A stretch of DNA of 64,000 nt from Burkholderia sp. HI2500 (GCF_002223055.1 NZ_NKFL01000004.1:558001-622000), one strand, 5' to 3'. Shown: positions 32,822 through 43,766, numbered from the stretch's first letter. Notes: generated from the letters alone by a model not told the origin. A program made the numbers and translations.

Positions 32822-33508
32822 ATGAAATCGACCCGACCCTTTCACCCGACTCCCGTCATCACGATCGACGGCCCGACTGCTTCCGGCAAGGGCACCGTCG
32901 CCGCGCTCGTCGCCGCGCATCTTGGCTTCCACCTGCTCGACAGCGGCGCGCTGTACCGGCTCGCCGCGCTCGCGAGCGTGCGCTATGGCATCGAGGCTGA
33001 GGACATCGACGCGCTGGTGAAGCTGATCGACGATCTCCACATCACGTTCCGCGAAGGCTGCGCGCAGCTCGACGGCGTCGATGTGTCGAACGACATCCGC
33101 GCCGAAGCGGTCGGCAACCGCGCGTCGGCGATCGCCGTGCACGGGCCGGTGCGCACCGCGCTCGTCGCGCGCCAGCGCGCGTTCCGCAAGACGCCGGGCC
33201 TCGTTGCGGACGGGCGCGACATGGGTACCGTGATCTTCCCGGACGCCGTGCTGAAGGTGTTCCTGACGGCCAGCGCCGAGGCGCGCGCGACCAGACGGCA
33301 TAAGCAATTGATGCAAAAAGGTTTTTCTGCTAATATAGATGACTTGCTCCGGGATCTTCGTGAACGTGACGCGCGCGACAGCAATCGCGCGGCCGCGCCG
33401 CTTAAGCCCGCAGCAGATGCCAAGCTGCTCGACACATCGGCGCTTTCGGTCGATGAAGCGGTCGACCAGGTGCTGCAGTGGTACCGGGCGCTCGGCCAGC
33501 CGGCCTGA
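32822..33508 (+). CDS. cmk: Cytidylate kinase
   Basis: A 228-residue CMP/dCMP kinase. The P-loop is [29 protein letters not shown] and [20 protein letters not shown] are family motifs; the LID region [15 protein letters not shown] follows. It phosphorylates CMP and dCMP. It starts 13 bases after aroA and precedes rpsA by 141 bases, the conserved aroA-cmk-rpsA order. Confidence 0.97.
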   Translation: MKSTRPFHPTPVITIDGPTASGKGTVAALVAAHLGFHLLDSGALYRLAALASVRYGIEAEDIDALVKLIDDLHITFREGCAQLDGVDVSNDIRAEAVGNRASAIAVHGPVRTALVARQRAFRKTPGLVADGRDMGTVIFPDAVLKVFLTASAEARATRRHKQLMQKGFSANIDDLLRDLRERDARDSNRAAAPLKPAADAKLLDTSALSVDEAVDQVLQWYRALGQPA

Positions 33509-33649
33509 GAAGGCGGGCAGCGGTAGGTGTTCCGTGCGTAATTGCGGAGCGTGTTTCGAACCCTTAACCCCGTGTGGACCTCGATCTGGCCCTTTCAGCC
33601 TGCCATTCCGGCCGGCGTGGCACAGCGATCCATGCACAATCAGATTTTT

Positions 33650-35362
33650 ATGTCCGACCTGCAAACCTCTACCCCGAATACTGAATCTTTCGCGGCTCTG
33701 TTCGAAGAGTCGCTGACCCGCCAAGACATGCGCGCCGGCGAAGTGATTTCCGCCGAAGTCGTGCGCGTCGACCACAACTTCGTGGTCGTCAATGCAGGCC
33801 TGAAGTCCGAGGCTTACATTCCGATCGAGGAATTCCTGAACGATCAGGGCGAGGTTGAGGTGCAGTCGGGCGATTTCGTGTCCGTCGCGATCGACGCACT
33901 CGAAAACGGCTACGGCGACACGATCCTGTCGCGCGACAAGGCGAAGCGCCTTGCATCGTGGCTGTCGCTGGAAAAGGCGCTCGACAACAACGAACTCGTC
34001 ACCGGCACGATCACCGGCAAGGTGAAGGGCGGCATGACCGTGATGGTCAACGGCATCCGCGCGTTCCTGCCGGGTTCGCTGGTCGACACGCGTCCGGTCA
34101 AGGACACGACCCCGTACGAAGGCAAGACGCTCGAGTTCCGCGTGATCAAGCTCGATCGCAAGCGTAACAACGTCGTGCTGTCGCGTCGTGCAGTGATCGA
34201 AGCAACCCAAGGCGAAGAGCGCGCGAAGCTGCTCGAGACGCTGAAGGAAGGCGCGATCGTCAACGGCGTGGTCAAGAACATCACCGATTACGGCGCGTTC
34301 GTCGACCTCGGCGGCATCGACGGCCTGCTGCACATCACCGACATCGCATGGCGTCGTGTGCGTCACCCGAGCGAAGTCCTGTCGGTTGGCCAGGAAGTCA
34401 CCGCGAAGATCCTCAAGTTCGACCAAGAGAAGAACCGCGTCTCGCTGGGCATCAAGCAACTGGGCGACGATCCGTGGGAAGGCATCTCGCGCCGTTACCC
34501 GTCGGGCACGCGCCTGTTCGGCAAGGTCACGAACATCACCGACTACGGCGCATTCGTCGAAGTGGAATCGGGCATCGAAGGCCTCGTCCACGTGTCGGAA
34601 ATGGACTGGACCAACAAGAACGTTGCTCCGTCGAAGGTTGTCCAGCTGGGCGACGAAGTCGAAGTCATGGTCCTCGAGATCGACGAAGACCGTCGTCGTA
34701 TCAGCCTCGGCATGAAGCAGTGCAAGCCGAATCCGTGGGATGACTTCAGCCGCAACTTCAAGAAGGGCGACAAGATCACGGGCGCAATCAAGTCGATCAC
34801 CGACTTCGGCGTGTTCATCGGTCTGCCGGGCGGCATCGACGGCCTGGTCCACCTGTCGGACCTGTCGTGGAGCGAAGCTGGCGAAGAAGCGGTTCGCAAG
34901 TACAAGAAGGGCGACGAAGTCGAAGCAATCGTGCTCGGTATCGACGTCGAGAAGGAACGTATTTCGCTCGGCATCAAGCAGCTCGAAGGCGACCCGTTCA
35001 GCAACTACGTTGCAATGAACGACAAGGGCTCGATCGTCGACGGCGTCGTGAAGACGGTCGATGCGAAGGGTGCGGTCGTTACGCTGACGGGTGACATCGA
35101 AGGCTACCTGCGCGCGTCGGAAATCTCGCAGGATCGCGTCGAAGACGCACGCAACGTGCTGAAGGAAGGCGACAAGGTCAACGCGATGGTGATCAACATC
35201 GATCGCAAGTCGCGCGGCATCAACCTGTCGATCAAGGCGAAGGATTCGGCTGAACAACAGGAAGCGATCCGCGGCCTGCAGTCGGACTCCAGCGCTGCTG
35301 CGACCGGTACGACCAACCTCGGCGCGCTGCTGAAGGCGAAGCTCGACGGCCAGAACCAGTAA
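33650..35362 (+). CDS. rpsA: 30S ribosomal protein S1
   Basis: A 570-residue S1 with six S1/OB domains (the usual betaproteobacterial length). Repeats are clear: [16 protein letters not shown], then [60 protein letters not shown]. It brings mRNA to the 30S subunit. The MSDLQTST start at 33650 is chosen; an upstream in-frame start would add a non-conserved tail. The 141-base leader after cmk likely holds its promoter and the autoregulatory leader known for S1 in other species. ihfB follows after 22 bases. Confidence 0.97.
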   Translation: MSDLQTSTPNTESFAALFEESLTRQDMRAGEVISAEVVRVDHNFVVVNAGLKSEAYIPIEEFLNDQGEVEVQSGDFVSVAIDALENGYGDTILSRDKAKRLASWLSLEKALDNNELVTGTITGKVKGGMTVMVNGIRAFLPGSLVDTRPVKDTTPYEGKTLEFRVIKLDRKRNNVVLSRRAVIEATQGEERAKLLETLKEGAIVNGVVKNITDYGAFVDLGGIDGLLHITDIAWRRVRHPSEVLSVGQEVTAKILKFDQEKNRVSLGIKQLGDDPWEGISRRYPSGTRLFGKVTNITDYGAFVEVESGIEGLVHVSEMDWTNKNVAPSKVVQLGDEVEVMVLEIDEDRRRISLGMKQCKPNPWDDFSRNFKKGDKITGAIKSITDFGVFIGLPGGIDGLVHLSDLSWSEAGEEAVRKYKKGDEVEAIVLGIDVEKERISLGIKQLEGDPFSNYVAMNDKGSIVDGVVKTVDAKGAVVTLTGDIEGYLRASEISQDRVEDARNVLKEGDKVNAMVINIDRKSRGINLSIKAKDSAEQQEAIRGLQSDSSAAATGTTNLGALLKAKLDGQNQ

Positions 35363-35384
35363 GCCTCACGAGGTCTGCTGAAGT

Positions 35385-35708
35385 ATGACCAAATCCGAGT
35401 TGGTCGCGCAGCTGGCATCGCGATTTCCGCAACTTGTCCTCAAGGATGCGGATTTCGCGGTGAAAACGATGCTCGATGCGATGTCTGACGCCCTGGCGAA
35501 AGGGCATCGCATTGAAATTCGGGGTTTCGGCAGCTTTGGCCTCAACCGTCGCCCGGCGCGCGTCGGACGCAACCCGAAGTCAGGGGAGAAAGTGCAGGTG
35601 CCCGAGAAGTTCGTGCCGCACTTCAAGCCTGGCAAGGAATTGCGCGAACGCGTCGACGGCCGCGCCGGTGAACCGCTGAAGGCTGATGATCCGGACGACG
35701 AGCGTTAA
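35385..35708 (+). CDS. ihfB: Integration host factor subunit beta
   Basis: A 107-residue HU/IHF-family protein. [38 protein letters not shown] and [16 protein letters not shown] are the IHF-beta signatures. It binds and bends DNA with IhfA, and is used by many phage integrases, perhaps including the ssrA element's. It follows rpsA as usual and ends with a basic C-terminal tail. Confidence 0.97.
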   Translation: MTKSELVAQLASRFPQLVLKDADFAVKTMLDAMSDALAKGHRIEIRGFGSFGLNRRPARVGRNPKSGEKVQVPEKFVPHFKPGKELRERVDGRAGEPLKADDPDDER

Positions 35709-35754
35709 GCGTCATCCGGTTTGCCCGGAACCTATCCGGCGAAGGCTGAAAAGA

Positions 35755-35780
35755 AAAGCGCCCCTTGCGGGCGCTTTTTT
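35755..35780 (+). terminator. Terminator of the rpsA-ihfB operon
   Basis: AAAGCGCCC-CTTG-GGGCGCTTTTTT, a perfect stem with a T-run, 47 bases after the ihfB stop. Confidence 0.9.
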
Positions 35781-35918
35781 CATTTCCGGCGATCATCGCG
35801 CAACGGCGGCACGCAGGATCTGCGCAGCCGCGGAAACGCATCCTTTACAATACGGGTCGATTCGGTGCGACGAAGGGGAGTCGCGCGCCGCGGCAAACCT
35901 CAACAAAGAGAGGGCTTC

Positions 35919-36212
35919 ATGAAGTTTATCGTCTGGCTGATCCGGGTATTGGTGTTCGTACTGCTGCTGGTGCTTGCGCTGGCCAATACGCAAACCGCGA
36001 CGCTGAATTTCGTTGCCGGCTATTCATGGCAAGCGCCGCTGATCCTGATCGGCCTGGCGTTCTTCGCCGTGGGGCTGCTGGCCGGCTTGCTGTCCGCGCT
36101 GCCTTCGATCTTCCGCCTGCGTCTCGAGAACGGGCGCCTGAAGCGCGATCTGCGTGCGGCGCGCGAAACGCCGGCCGTCATCGACCAGCCGCCGATGCCG
36201 CCCGTCATTTAA
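35919..36212 (+). CDS. lapA: LapA (DUF1049) lipopolysaccharide assembly protein
   Basis: A 97-residue inner-membrane protein. Two transmembrane helices (VWLIRVLVFVLLLVLALAN; LILIGLAFFAVGLLAGLLSA) flank ANTQTATLNFVAGY, typical of the LapA/DUF1049 family; the cytoplasmic tail is charged. With LapB it regulates LpxC turnover and LPS assembly. The Shine-Dalgarno AGAGAGGG precedes the ATG. It is 53 bases before lapB, as usual. Confidence 0.93.
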   Translation: MKFIVWLIRVLVFVLLLVLALANTQTATLNFVAGYSWQAPLILIGLAFFAVGLLAGLLSALPSIFRLRLENGRLKRDLRAARETPAVIDQPPMPPVI

Positions 36213-36265
36213 CACGGACGCCGCGCGATCATCGCGCGGTTTTCGTCTCTGCTTCGATATTTCGC

Positions 36266-37438
36266 ATGGATCTGGATTTCTGGTGGTTGCTCGCGATTCC
36301 GGTTGCGTTCGCGCTCGGTTGGGCGGCGTCACGCTATGACCTGAAGAATCTCCTGTCGGAGAGTGCCAACCTGCCGCGCTCGTATTTTCGCGGCCTGAAT
36401 TTTCTGTTGAACGAACAACCCGACAAGGCGATCGATGCGTTCATCGAGGTCGCCAAGCTCGATCCCGAGACGGTCGAGCTGCACTTCGCGCTCGGCAACC
36501 TGTTTCGCCGCCGCGGCGAGACCGATCGCGCGATCCGCGTGCACCAGAACCTGCTGAGCCGCACGGACCTGCCGGTCAACGAGCGCGACCACGCGCTGTA
36601 CGAGCTCGGCCAGGATTTCCTGAAGGCCGGGCTGCTCGATCGTGCCGAAGAGGCGTTTCACAAGCTCGCCGACGGCGATTACGCGCTCGGCGCGCAGCGG
36701 GCGCTGCTGACGATCTACGAGATCGAGAAGGACTGGAACAAGTCGATCGATACGGCGAAGCGCATCGAGTCGATGAGCGACAAGCCGCTTGGCGTCGAAA
36801 TTGCCCAGTTCCACTGCGAACTCGCGCAGGACGCGCTGCAGCGAAAGAACGCGGCAGCGGCCGCCGAACAGCTGCGCCTGGCGCTGGCCGTGAACCCGCA
36901 GAACGTGCGCGCGACGGTGCTGTCCGGCGACGCGGCGGAAGCCGAGGGCAACCACGCGGCTGCGATCGAGCACTGGAAGCGCGTCGAGGCGCAGAATCCG
37001 GCGTATCTGCCGCTCGTCGCCGACAAGCTGATGAAGGCGTACGTCGCGCTCGGCAAGCATGCCGAAGGCGCCGAGCTGCTGATGGGGTATATCGACCGCT
37101 ATCCGTCGAACGACCTGCTCGACATCGCGTACCAGCACATCGCTGGGTTGCGCGGCCAGGATGCCGCGCACACGCTCGCGCGCACGCAGATGGAGAAGTC
37201 TCCGAACCTGTCGGGGATGCTGCATCTGCTCGATGCGCAAATCGCCGCGGCCGACGAACCGCGTCGTAAGGAACTTGAAATGATGCGTGCGCTGATCAAG
37301 CAGCGCACGAAGAATCTGCCACGATATACGTGCCAGAATTGCGGTTTCCGGGCACGGCTCTTCTATTGGCAGTGCCCCGGATGCAGCGGCTGGGAAACCT
37401 ATGCGCCGCGCCGCGTCGAACCTGCGATGCCGGGCTGA
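36266..37438 (+). CDS. lapB: LapB tetratricopeptide protein
   Basis: A 390-residue protein. One N-terminal membrane helix (FWWLLAIPVAFALGWAAS), about nine tetratricopeptide repeats (residues 35-340; NEQPDKAIDAFIEVAKLDPE, HFALGNLFRRRGETDRAIRV) and a C-terminal rubredoxin-type metal site (CQNCGFRARLFYWQCPGC). LapB helps FtsH control LpxC levels. Frames upstream that merge it with lapA are rejected; the start MDLDFWW is the conserved one. Confidence 0.95.
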   Translation: MDLDFWWLLAIPVAFALGWAASRYDLKNLLSESANLPRSYFRGLNFLLNEQPDKAIDAFIEVAKLDPETVELHFALGNLFRRRGETDRAIRVHQNLLSRTDLPVNERDHALYELGQDFLKAGLLDRAEEAFHKLADGDYALGAQRALLTIYEIEKDWNKSIDTAKRIESMSDKPLGVEIAQFHCELAQDALQRKNAAAAAEQLRLALAVNPQNVRATVLSGDAAEAEGNHAAAIEHWKRVEAQNPAYLPLVADKLMKAYVALGKHAEGAELLMGYIDRYPSNDLLDIAYQHIAGLRGQDAAHTLARTQMEKSPNLSGMLHLLDAQIAAADEPRRKELEMMRALIKQRTKNLPRYTCQNCGFRARLFYWQCPGCSGWETYAPRRVEPAMPG

Positions 37439-37525
37439 TCCCGGCGAGCGGAAACGCGCTGCGGTTGTCGCCGGGCTCGTCCCGGCGGCCAAGTTAGTCA
37501 ATTACCGGGAAGTACCGGAACATCT

Positions 37526-38926
37526 ATGAAAATCACCATCATCGGCACCGGCTATGTCGGTCTCGTCACGGGCGCCTGTCTCGCGGAGATCGGTCACGAC
37601 GTCTTCTGTCTCGACGTCGATCAGCGCAAGATCGACATCCTGAACAACGGCGGGATGCCGATTCACGAACCGGGGCTGCTGGACATCATCACGCGCAACC
37701 GCGCGGCGGGGCGCCTGCGCTTCTCGACCGATATCGAGGCGAGCGTCGCGCACGGCGAGATCCAGTTCATCGCCGTCGGCACGCCGCCCGACGAGGACGG
37801 CTCGGCCGACCTGCAGTACGTGCTCGAAGCCGCACGCAACATCGGCCGCCACATGACGGGCTTCAAGGTGATCGTCGACAAGTCGACAGTGCCGGTCGGC
37901 ACCGCGCAGCGCGTGCGCGGCGTGGTCGACGAGGCGCTTGCCGCCCGCGGTCTGGCAGGCAGCGTCGCGCATCGCTTCTCGGTCGTGTCGAACCCGGAGT
38001 TCCTGAAGGAAGGCGCCGCGGTCGAAGACTTCATGCGTCCGGACCGGATCATCATCGGCGTCGACGACGACGAGACGGGCACGATCGCGCGCGAGAAGAT
38101 GAAGAAGCTTTACGCGCCGTTCAATCGCAACCACGAGCGCACGATCTACATGGACGTGCGTTCGGCCGAATTCGCGAAATATGCGGCGAACGCGATGCTC
38201 GCCACGCGCATCTCGTTCATGAACGAGATGTCGAATCTGGCCGACAAGGTCGGCGCCGACATCGAGGCCGTGCGCCGCGGGATCGGCTCCGATCCGCGCA
38301 TCGGCTATCACTTCCTGTACGCCGGCGTCGGCTACGGCGGCTCGTGCTTCCCGAAGGACGTCCAGGCGCTGATTCGCACGGCCGGCGAGAACGGCCAGCC
38401 GCTGCGCATCCTGGAGGCCGTCGAGGCGGCCAACTATGCGCAGAAGGACGTGCTGATCAGCAAGATCGAGCAGCGCTTCGGCGCCGACCTGACCGGCCGC
38501 GAGTTCGCGGTCTGGGGCCTGGCGTTCAAGCCGAACACCGACGACATGCGCGAGGCGCCGAGCCGTCGCCTGATCGCCGCGCTGCTCGAACGCGGCGCGA
38601 CCGTGCGTGCGTACGATCCGGTCGCGGTCGACGAGGCGCGGCGCGTGTTTGCGCTCGATTTCGGCACCGATCCGGACGCGCTGGCGCGGCTGCATCTCGT
38701 CGAGACGCAGGACATCGCCGTGACGGGCGCGGACGCGCTCGTGATCGTGACCGAGTGGAAGGAATTCCGGAGCCCCGACTTCACGCGCCTGAAGGCCGAA
38801 CTGAAGGCGCCGGTGATCTTCGACGGTCGCAACCTCTATGAGCCGGATGCGATGGCCGAACTGGGCATCGACTACTACGCGATCGGCCGGCCGTATGTCG
38901 ATCCCCAGTCGTCCACCCGTGGCTGA
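37526..38926 (+). CDS. ugd: UDP-glucose 6-dehydrogenase
   Basis: A 466-residue dehydrogenase. The NAD-binding motif [19 protein letters not shown] opens the protein; the catalytic Cys lies in [18 protein letters not shown] near residue 275; C-terminal [17 protein letters not shown] is conserved. It makes UDP-glucuronate, the precursor of 4-amino-4-deoxyarabinose on Burkholderia LPS and of some capsules. It begins 87 bases after lapB and is followed by hldA. Confidence 0.96.
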   Translation: MKITIIGTGYVGLVTGACLAEIGHDVFCLDVDQRKIDILNNGGMPIHEPGLLDIITRNRAAGRLRFSTDIEASVAHGEIQFIAVGTPPDEDGSADLQYVLEAARNIGRHMTGFKVIVDKSTVPVGTAQRVRGVVDEALAARGLAGSVAHRFSVVSNPEFLKEGAAVEDFMRPDRIIIGVDDDETGTIAREKMKKLYAPFNRNHERTIYMDVRSAEFAKYAANAMLATRISFMNEMSNLADKVGADIEAVRRGIGSDPRIGYHFLYAGVGYGGSCFPKDVQALIRTAGENGQPLRILEAVEAANYAQKDVLISKIEQRFGADLTGREFAVWGLAFKPNTDDMREAPSRRLIAALLERGATVRAYDPVAVDEARRVFALDFGTDPDALARLHLVETQDIAVTGADALVIVTEWKEFRSPDFTRLKAELKAPVIFDGRNLYEPDAMAELGIDYYAIGRPYVDPQSSTRG

Positions 38927-38933
38927 CCACACG

Positions 38934-39884
38934 ATGAATACTCTCCGCGAAGTCGTTCCGGTGCCGCGCGAGCAGATCGCGCGCTCGCGCGTGCTTGTCG
39001 TCGGCGACGTGATGCTCGACCGTTACTGGTTCGGCAACGTCGATCGCATTTCGCCTGAGGCACCGGTGCCGGTCGTGCACGTGCAGCGTCAGGAAGAGCG
39101 CCTCGGCGGTGCGGCCAACGTCGCACGCAACGCCGTGACGCTCGGCGGCCAGGCCGGATTGCTGTGCGTCGTCGGTTGTGACGAACCCGGCGAGCGGATC
39201 GTCGAGCTGCTCGGCAGCAGCGGCGTGACGCCGCATCTCGAGCGCGACCCGGCGCTGCCGACCACGATCAAGCTGCGCGTGCTCGCGCGCCAGCAGCAAC
39301 TGCTGCGCGTCGACTTCGAGGCGATGCCGACGCACGAGGTGCTGCTCGCGGGGCTCGCGCGCTTCGATGCGCTGCTGCCGCAGCACGACGTCGTGCTGAT
39401 GTCGGATTACGCAAAAGGCGGCCTGACGCACGTCACGACGATGATCGAGAAGGCGCGTGCGGCCGGCAAGTCCGTCCTCGTCGACCCGAAGGGCGACGAC
39501 TGGGCACGCTATCGCGGCGCGTCGCTGATCACGCCGAATCGCGCTGAACTGCGCGAAGTGGTCGGGCAGTGGAAGTCGGAAGACGATCTGCGCGCGCGCG
39601 TCGCGAAGCTGCGCGCGGAACTCGACATCGACGCGCTGCTGCTCACGCGTTCGGAGGAAGGGATGACGCTGTTTTCCGCCACTGGCGAACTGCACGCACC
39701 GGCGCTCGCGCGCGAGGTGTTCGACGTGTCGGGCGCGGGCGATACCGTGATTGCAACGGTCGCGACGATGCTCGGCGCGGGCGTGCCGCTCGTCGACGCC
39801 GTCGTGCTCGCGAATCGCGCGGCAGGCATCGTGGTCGGCAAGCTCGGCACGGCCACGGTGGACTACGACGAACTGTTTCACTGA
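38934..39884 (+). CDS. hldA: D-glycero-beta-D-manno-heptose-7-phosphate kinase
   Basis: A 316-residue PfkB-family kinase. VVGDVMLDRYWFGNVDRISP, RLGGAANVARNAVTLGG and the phosphate motif DVSGAGDTVIATVA are all visible. Only the kinase half of E. coli HldE is present; the nucleotidyltransferase must be elsewhere. It makes heptose 1,7-bisphosphate for the LPS inner core. The start MNTLREVVPV at 38934 lies seven bases after ugd; a longer frame overlapping ugd is rejected. Confidence 0.95.
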   Translation: MNTLREVVPVPREQIARSRVLVVGDVMLDRYWFGNVDRISPEAPVPVVHVQRQEERLGGAANVARNAVTLGGQAGLLCVVGCDEPGERIVELLGSSGVTPHLERDPALPTTIKLRVLARQQQLLRVDFEAMPTHEVLLAGLARFDALLPQHDVVLMSDYAKGGLTHVTTMIEKARAAGKSVLVDPKGDDWARYRGASLITPNRAELREVVGQWKSEDDLRARVAKLRAELDIDALLLTRSEEGMTLFSATGELHAPALAREVFDVSGAGDTVIATVATMLGAGVPLVDAVVLANRAAGIVVGKLGTATVDYDELFH

Positions 39885-39947
39885 GCGCATGCGGTGGCGC
39901 GACGAGCGCGCCGCACGCATGGCTCGCACTTTTCAGGCAGGACGATC

Positions 39948-40940
39948 ATGACCCTCATCGTCACCGGCGCAGCCGGTTTTATCGGCGCGAACATCGTCAA
40001 GGCGCTCAACGAGCGCGGCGAAACGCGCATCATCGCAGTCGACAACCTGACGCGTGCGGACAAGTTCCGGAATCTCGTCGATTGCGAGATCGACGACTAT
40101 CTGGACAAGACGGAATTCGTCGAACGTTTCGCGCGCGGCGATTTCGGCAAGGTACGCGCGATTTTCCACGAAGGCGCCTGTTCGGACACGATGGAAACCG
40201 ACGGCCGCTACATGATGGACAACAACTTCCGCTACAGCCGCGCGGTGCTCGACGCCTGCCTCGCGCAGGGCACGCAGTTCCTGTACGCGTCGTCGGCCGC
40301 GACCTACGGTGGATCGACGCGCTTCGTCGAGGAGCGCGAGGTCGAGGCGCCGCTGAACATCTACGGCTATTCGAAGTTCCTGTTCGACCAGGTGATCCGT
40401 CGCGTGCTGCCGACCGCGAAGAGCCAGATCGCCGGCTTCCGCTATTTCAACGTGTACGGCCCGCGCGAGACGCACAAGGGGCGCATGGCGTCGGTCGCGT
40501 TCCACAACTTCAACCAGTTCCGTGCGGAAGGCAAGGTGAAGCTGTTCGGCGAGTACAACGGCTATGCACCGGGCGAGCAGACGCGCGACTTCGTGTCGGT
40601 CGAGGACGTGACGAAGGTGAACCTGTTCTTCTTCGATCATCCGGAGAAGTCGGGCATCTTCAACCTCGGCACCGGCCGTGCGCAGCCGTTCAACGATATC
40701 GCGTCGACGGTCGTGAACACGCTGCGTGCGCTCGACAACCAGCCGCCGCTGACACTCGCGCAGCAGGTCGAGCAAGGGCTGATCGAATACGTGCCGTTCC
40801 CCGACGCACTGCGCGGCAAGTACCAGTGCTTCACGCAGGCCGATCAGACGAAGCTGCGCGCGGCCGGTTACGACGCGCCGTTCCTGACCGTGCAGGAAGG
40901 CGTCGACCGCTATGTGCGTTGGCTATCTGGCCAGGTTTAA
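39948..40940 (+). CDS. hldD: ADP-L-glycero-D-manno-heptose 6-epimerase
   Basis: A 330-residue extended SDR. The NADP motif is [16 protein letters not shown], the active-site YxxxK is [10 protein letters not shown] and [13 protein letters not shown] is typical. It completes ADP-L-glycero-D-manno-heptose for the LPS core. It lies 63 bases after hldA with AGGACG before the ATG. Together they make a heptose-pathway pair. Confidence 0.97.
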   Translation: MTLIVTGAAGFIGANIVKALNERGETRIIAVDNLTRADKFRNLVDCEIDDYLDKTEFVERFARGDFGKVRAIFHEGACSDTMETDGRYMMDNNFRYSRAVLDACLAQGTQFLYASSAATYGGSTRFVEEREVEAPLNIYGYSKFLFDQVIRRVLPTAKSQIAGFRYFNVYGPRETHKGRMASVAFHNFNQFRAEGKVKLFGEYNGYAPGEQTRDFVSVEDVTKVNLFFFDHPEKSGIFNLGTGRAQPFNDIASTVVNTLRALDNQPPLTLAQQVEQGLIEYVPFPDALRGKYQCFTQADQTKLRAAGYDAPFLTVQEGVDRYVRWLSGQV

Positions 40941-41014
40941 GCGGAAGCGTTGCATCGATAGACTGGGTCTCACGGTCGGCAGCCGCCGGCCGTTTTTCAT
41001 CGGAGATCCAGCAC

Positions 41015-41356
41015 ATGATCAGGAAATGGTTGGCCGCAGCGGCAATGCTCGGCACGATCGCGTCGGCCTGGGCGGCCGTTGACGTCAACACCGCGAACGA
41101 GGATGCGCTCGTCGGCATCAAGGGCATCGGCCCGGCACGGGCGAAGGCGATTCTCGACGAACGCGGCGCACGCGGTCCGTTCAAGAATGCGGAAGATCTC
41201 GCGTCGCGCGTGAAAGGCATGGGCGGCCATACCGTCGAGCGGCTTCAGCGGGAAGGCCTGACGGTCGGTGCGGCCGGCACGGGTGCCACGCCGCCCGCAC
41301 CGGGCAAGCCGCCCGGCAAGCCCGCGGCACCACCTGCCCGCACGGCACAGAAGTAA
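41015..41356 (+). CDS. ComEA-like helix-hairpin-helix DNA-binding protein
   Basis: A 113-residue exported protein. The signal peptide is residues 1-20 (AMLGTIASAWA-A), followed by a helix-hairpin-helix pair (residues 22-82: VDVNTANEDALVGIKGIGPA, RAKAILDERGARGPFKNAED) and a Pro/Ala/Lys-rich tail. ComEA proteins bind incoming DNA in the periplasm during natural transformation. No other competence genes are near. It has its own terminator at 41412. Confidence 0.9.
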   Translation: MIRKWLAAAAMLGTIASAWAAVDVNTANEDALVGIKGIGPARAKAILDERGARGPFKNAEDLASRVKGMGGHTVERLQREGLTVGAAGTGATPPAPGKPPGKPAAPPARTAQK

Positions 41357-41411
41357 CGCGACGCGCGCGACCGACAACGAGCTCCTTCAGTCGCCGTCAT
41401 TGCGACGGCTT

Positions 41412-41435
41412 CCCGCGGCATGCCGCGGGTTTTTT
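41412..41435 (+). terminator. Terminator after the ComEA-like gene
   Basis: The 18-base palindrome cccgcggcatgccgcggg followed by six T residues, 55 bases after the stop. Confidence 0.9.
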
Positions 41436-41567
41436 GCGTGGGCGCGGTGTAGGCGGCGGCGTGTTGCACGGCACGCGTATTCCATCGTCGCAATGGGGTT
41501 GCCGGCGTGAGCAGCGGTGCTGGTTTACAATCGATCGATTGATCGGCCTCGTACTCACGGTATCTCC

Positions 41568-42470
41568 ATGGCTTACAAAACTATCGAAGACACGATCGGC
41601 AATACGCCGCTCGTCCAACTGGTCCGCTTGCCGGACGATGAAATTCGCGCGCGCAACAACGTGGTGCTCGCGAAGCTCGAAGGCAACAATCCGGCGGGCT
41701 CCGTGAAGGATCGTCCGGCACTGTCGATGATCAGCAAGGCCGAGGCGCGCGGGCGCATCAAGCCGGGCGATACGCTGATCGAGGCGACGAGCGGCAATAC
41801 GGGTATCGCACTTGCGATGGCAGCGGCGATCCGCGGCTACAAGATGGTGCTGATCATGCCGGAGGACCTGTCGGTCGAGCGCCGCCAGAGCATGGCTGCC
41901 TACGGCGCCGAAATCATCCTGACGCCGGTGAAGGGCGGGATGGAGCTGGCACGCGATCTCGCGGACCAGATGCAGCGCGAAGGCAAGGGCGTGATCCTCG
42001 ACCAGTTCGCGAACCCCGACAATCCGATTGCGCACTACGAAGCGACCGGCCCGGAAATCTGGCGCGATACCGAAGGGCGCATCACGCACTTCGTGTCGGC
42101 CATGGGCACGACGGGCACGATCATGGGCACGTCGCACTATCTGAAGGAACAGAATCCGGCAATCGAGATCGTCGGTGCGCAGCCGGAAGACGGTTCGCGC
42201 ATTCCGGGCATCCGCAAGTGGCCGGAAGCGTACATGCCGACCATCTTCGATCGCAGCCGGGTCGACCGCGTCGAGAGCGTGAGCCAGGCCGCGGCGGAAA
42301 CGATGGCGCGCCGGCTCGCGTCGGTCGAAGGCATCTTCGCGGGCATTTCGTCGGGCGGCGCATGTGAAGTCGCGATGCGCATCGCGCGTCAGGTCGAGAA
42401 TGCGACGATCGTGTTCATCATCTGCGATCGCGGCGACCGCTACCTGTCCACGGGCGTGTTTCCTGCCTGA
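41568..42470 (+). CDS. cysM: Cysteine synthase B
   Basis: A 300-residue O-acetylserine sulfhydrylase. The PLP lysine lies in NNPAGSVKDRPALSMI; the phosphate-binding loop is EATSGNTGIALAMAAA; the C-terminal GGACEVAMRIAR region follows. The ending shorter than CysK and RRQSMAAYGAEIIL match CysM. It makes cysteine from O-acetylserine and sulfide or thiosulfate. The start MAYKTIED is chosen because the family starts here. Monocistronic, between two terminators. Confidence 0.95.
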   Translation: MAYKTIEDTIGNTPLVQLVRLPDDEIRARNNVVLAKLEGNNPAGSVKDRPALSMISKAEARGRIKPGDTLIEATSGNTGIALAMAAAIRGYKMVLIMPEDLSVERRQSMAAYGAEIILTPVKGGMELARDLADQMQREGKGVILDQFANPDNPIAHYEATGPEIWRDTEGRITHFVSAMGTTGTIMGTSHYLKEQNPAIEIVGAQPEDGSRIPGIRKWPEAYMPTIFDRSRVDRVESVSQAAAETMARRLASVEGIFAGISSGGACEVAMRIARQVENATIVFIICDRGDRYLSTGVFPA

Positions 42471-42502
42471 ACGCAGGCAGGTGCGCGCAGCGCGCATGCG
42501 AT

Positions 42503-42535
42503 AAAAAAGCGCCGCTAGTGCGGCGCTTTTTCTTT
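42503..42535. terminator. Bidirectional terminator between cysM and mltB
   Basis: AAAAAAGCGCCGC-tag-TGCGGCGCTTTTTC type stem (42503-42532) with A and T runs on both sides, placed between the convergent genes, so it can end both transcripts. Confidence 0.9.
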
Positions 42536-42548
42536 GAGCGGTTGGTGC

Positions 42549-43766
42549 TTATTGCGACTCGGTGTCGGCGGTGGCCGGCTGAAGTGCGCCGCTCGCTTCC
42601 ATCTGCGCCTTCACCGCCTCGCCAAGCTGGTACACGGTGAGCGCGTAGAAGAAGCTGCGGTTGTAGCGCGTCAGCACATAGAAATTCTTGAGGCCGAGCA
42701 TGTACTCGGTCGCACGCCCCGGCGACGGCAGGTCGACCACCGTCACGGGGGTACCGCCTTCGGTCGTAATGTTGACCGTCGGCTCGTTCAGCGTCATGCC
42801 CGCGCGCAGCAGTTGCGACAGCGCCCAGTGCGGTTCGGGCTGGCCGTCGGCGGCGGCCTGGGCGATCCCCAAGCTGCCCGTGTCGGGCGTGATCTGCCAG
42901 ACCACCGGGCGGTCGGTTTCCCAGCCGTGCTGCTTCAGGTAGTTCGCGACGCTGCCGATCGCATCGACAGGACTGCTGCGCAGGTCGACATGGCCCGTGC
43001 CGTCGAAGTCGACCGCGTATTCGCGGATGCTGCTCGGCAGGAACTGTGGAATCCCGATCGCGCCTGTATACGAGCCGAGCACGGTGGTCGGGTCGAGCTG
43101 GTTGTCGCGCGTCCAGACCAGGAAATCCTCGAGGTTCTTGCGGAACGTCGCCTGGCGGCTGTCGCGATTCGGCGTATCCGGATAGTCGAACGTGAGCGTC
43201 GTCAGCGCGTCGAGCACGCGGAAATTGCCCATGTAGCGGCCGTAGATCGTCTCGACGCCGATGATGCCGACGATCACCTCGGGCGGCACGCCGAATTGCT
43301 CGGACGCGCGCTGCAGCGTTGCCTGGTTCGCCTTCCAGAATTTCACGCCCGCGTTGATGCGGATCGGCTCGATGAAGCGCGAGCGGTAGACGCGCCAGTT
43401 CTTGACCGTCGGCGACGGGGCCGGCTTCACGAGCTTGACCGCTGTCGCCGAATAGCTGATGCGCGAGAACAGCGCATGCAAGCTGGCGGAGTCGAAGCCG
43501 TTGCGGCTGACCATCTCGTCGATGAACGCATCGACCTTCGCGTTGTTCGCGTAACGCTGCGGAACAATTTCCTCTTCGAAGGTCTGGCCTTGCGGCGTCG
43601 GCTGCTGCGGCTGGGCCTGCGCGACGAGCTTGCCCGTGGACTTTGCGGGTTGCGTCTGCGCGCCGGCAGGCGCGGTGCCGAGGGCCGCGACCACAGCGGC
43701 CGCGACGAGCGGCACGCGAGTACGGAACAGCGCGGAGAGAAGGGCGGCAGGCTTGCTGGAATTCAT
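42549..43766 (-). CDS. mltB: Lytic murein transglycosylase B
   Basis: A 405-residue SLT family 3 enzyme. The signal peptide is residues 1-36 (RVPLVAAAVVAALGTAPAGA-Q); no lipobox Cys is seen, so it may be soluble. The catalytic Glu lies in GIIGVETIYGRYMGNF; GAIGIPQFLPSSIREYAVDF is conserved; the end is ALTVYQLGEAVKAQM. It cuts glycan strands in the periplasm. The start at 43766 is preferred because the signal peptide starts there. It converges with cysM. Confidence 0.93.
   Translation of the reverse strand: MNSSKPAALLSALFRTRVPLVAAAVVAALGTAPAGAQTQPAKSTGKLVAQAQPQQPTPQGQTFEEEIVPQRYANNAKVDAFIDEMVSRNGFDSASLHALFSRISYSATAVKLVKPAPSPTVKNWRVYRSRFIEPIRINAGVKFWKANQATLQRASEQFGVPPEVIVGIIGVETIYGRYMGNFRVLDALTTLTFDYPDTPNRDSRQATFRKNLEDFLVWTRDNQLDPTTVLGSYTGAIGIPQFLPSSIREYAVDFDGTGHVDLRSSPVDAIGSVANYLKQHGWETDRPVVWQITPDTGSLGIAQAAADGQPEPHWALSQLLRAGMTLNEPTVNITTEGGTPVTVVDLPSPGRATEYMLGLKNFYVLTRYNRSFFYALTVYQLGEAVKAQMEASGALQPATADTESQ

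Noticed and set aside
32735..35257. An 840-codon minus-strand frame opposite cmk and rpsA
   Set aside because: It mirrors two certain genes and has no recognisable domain.
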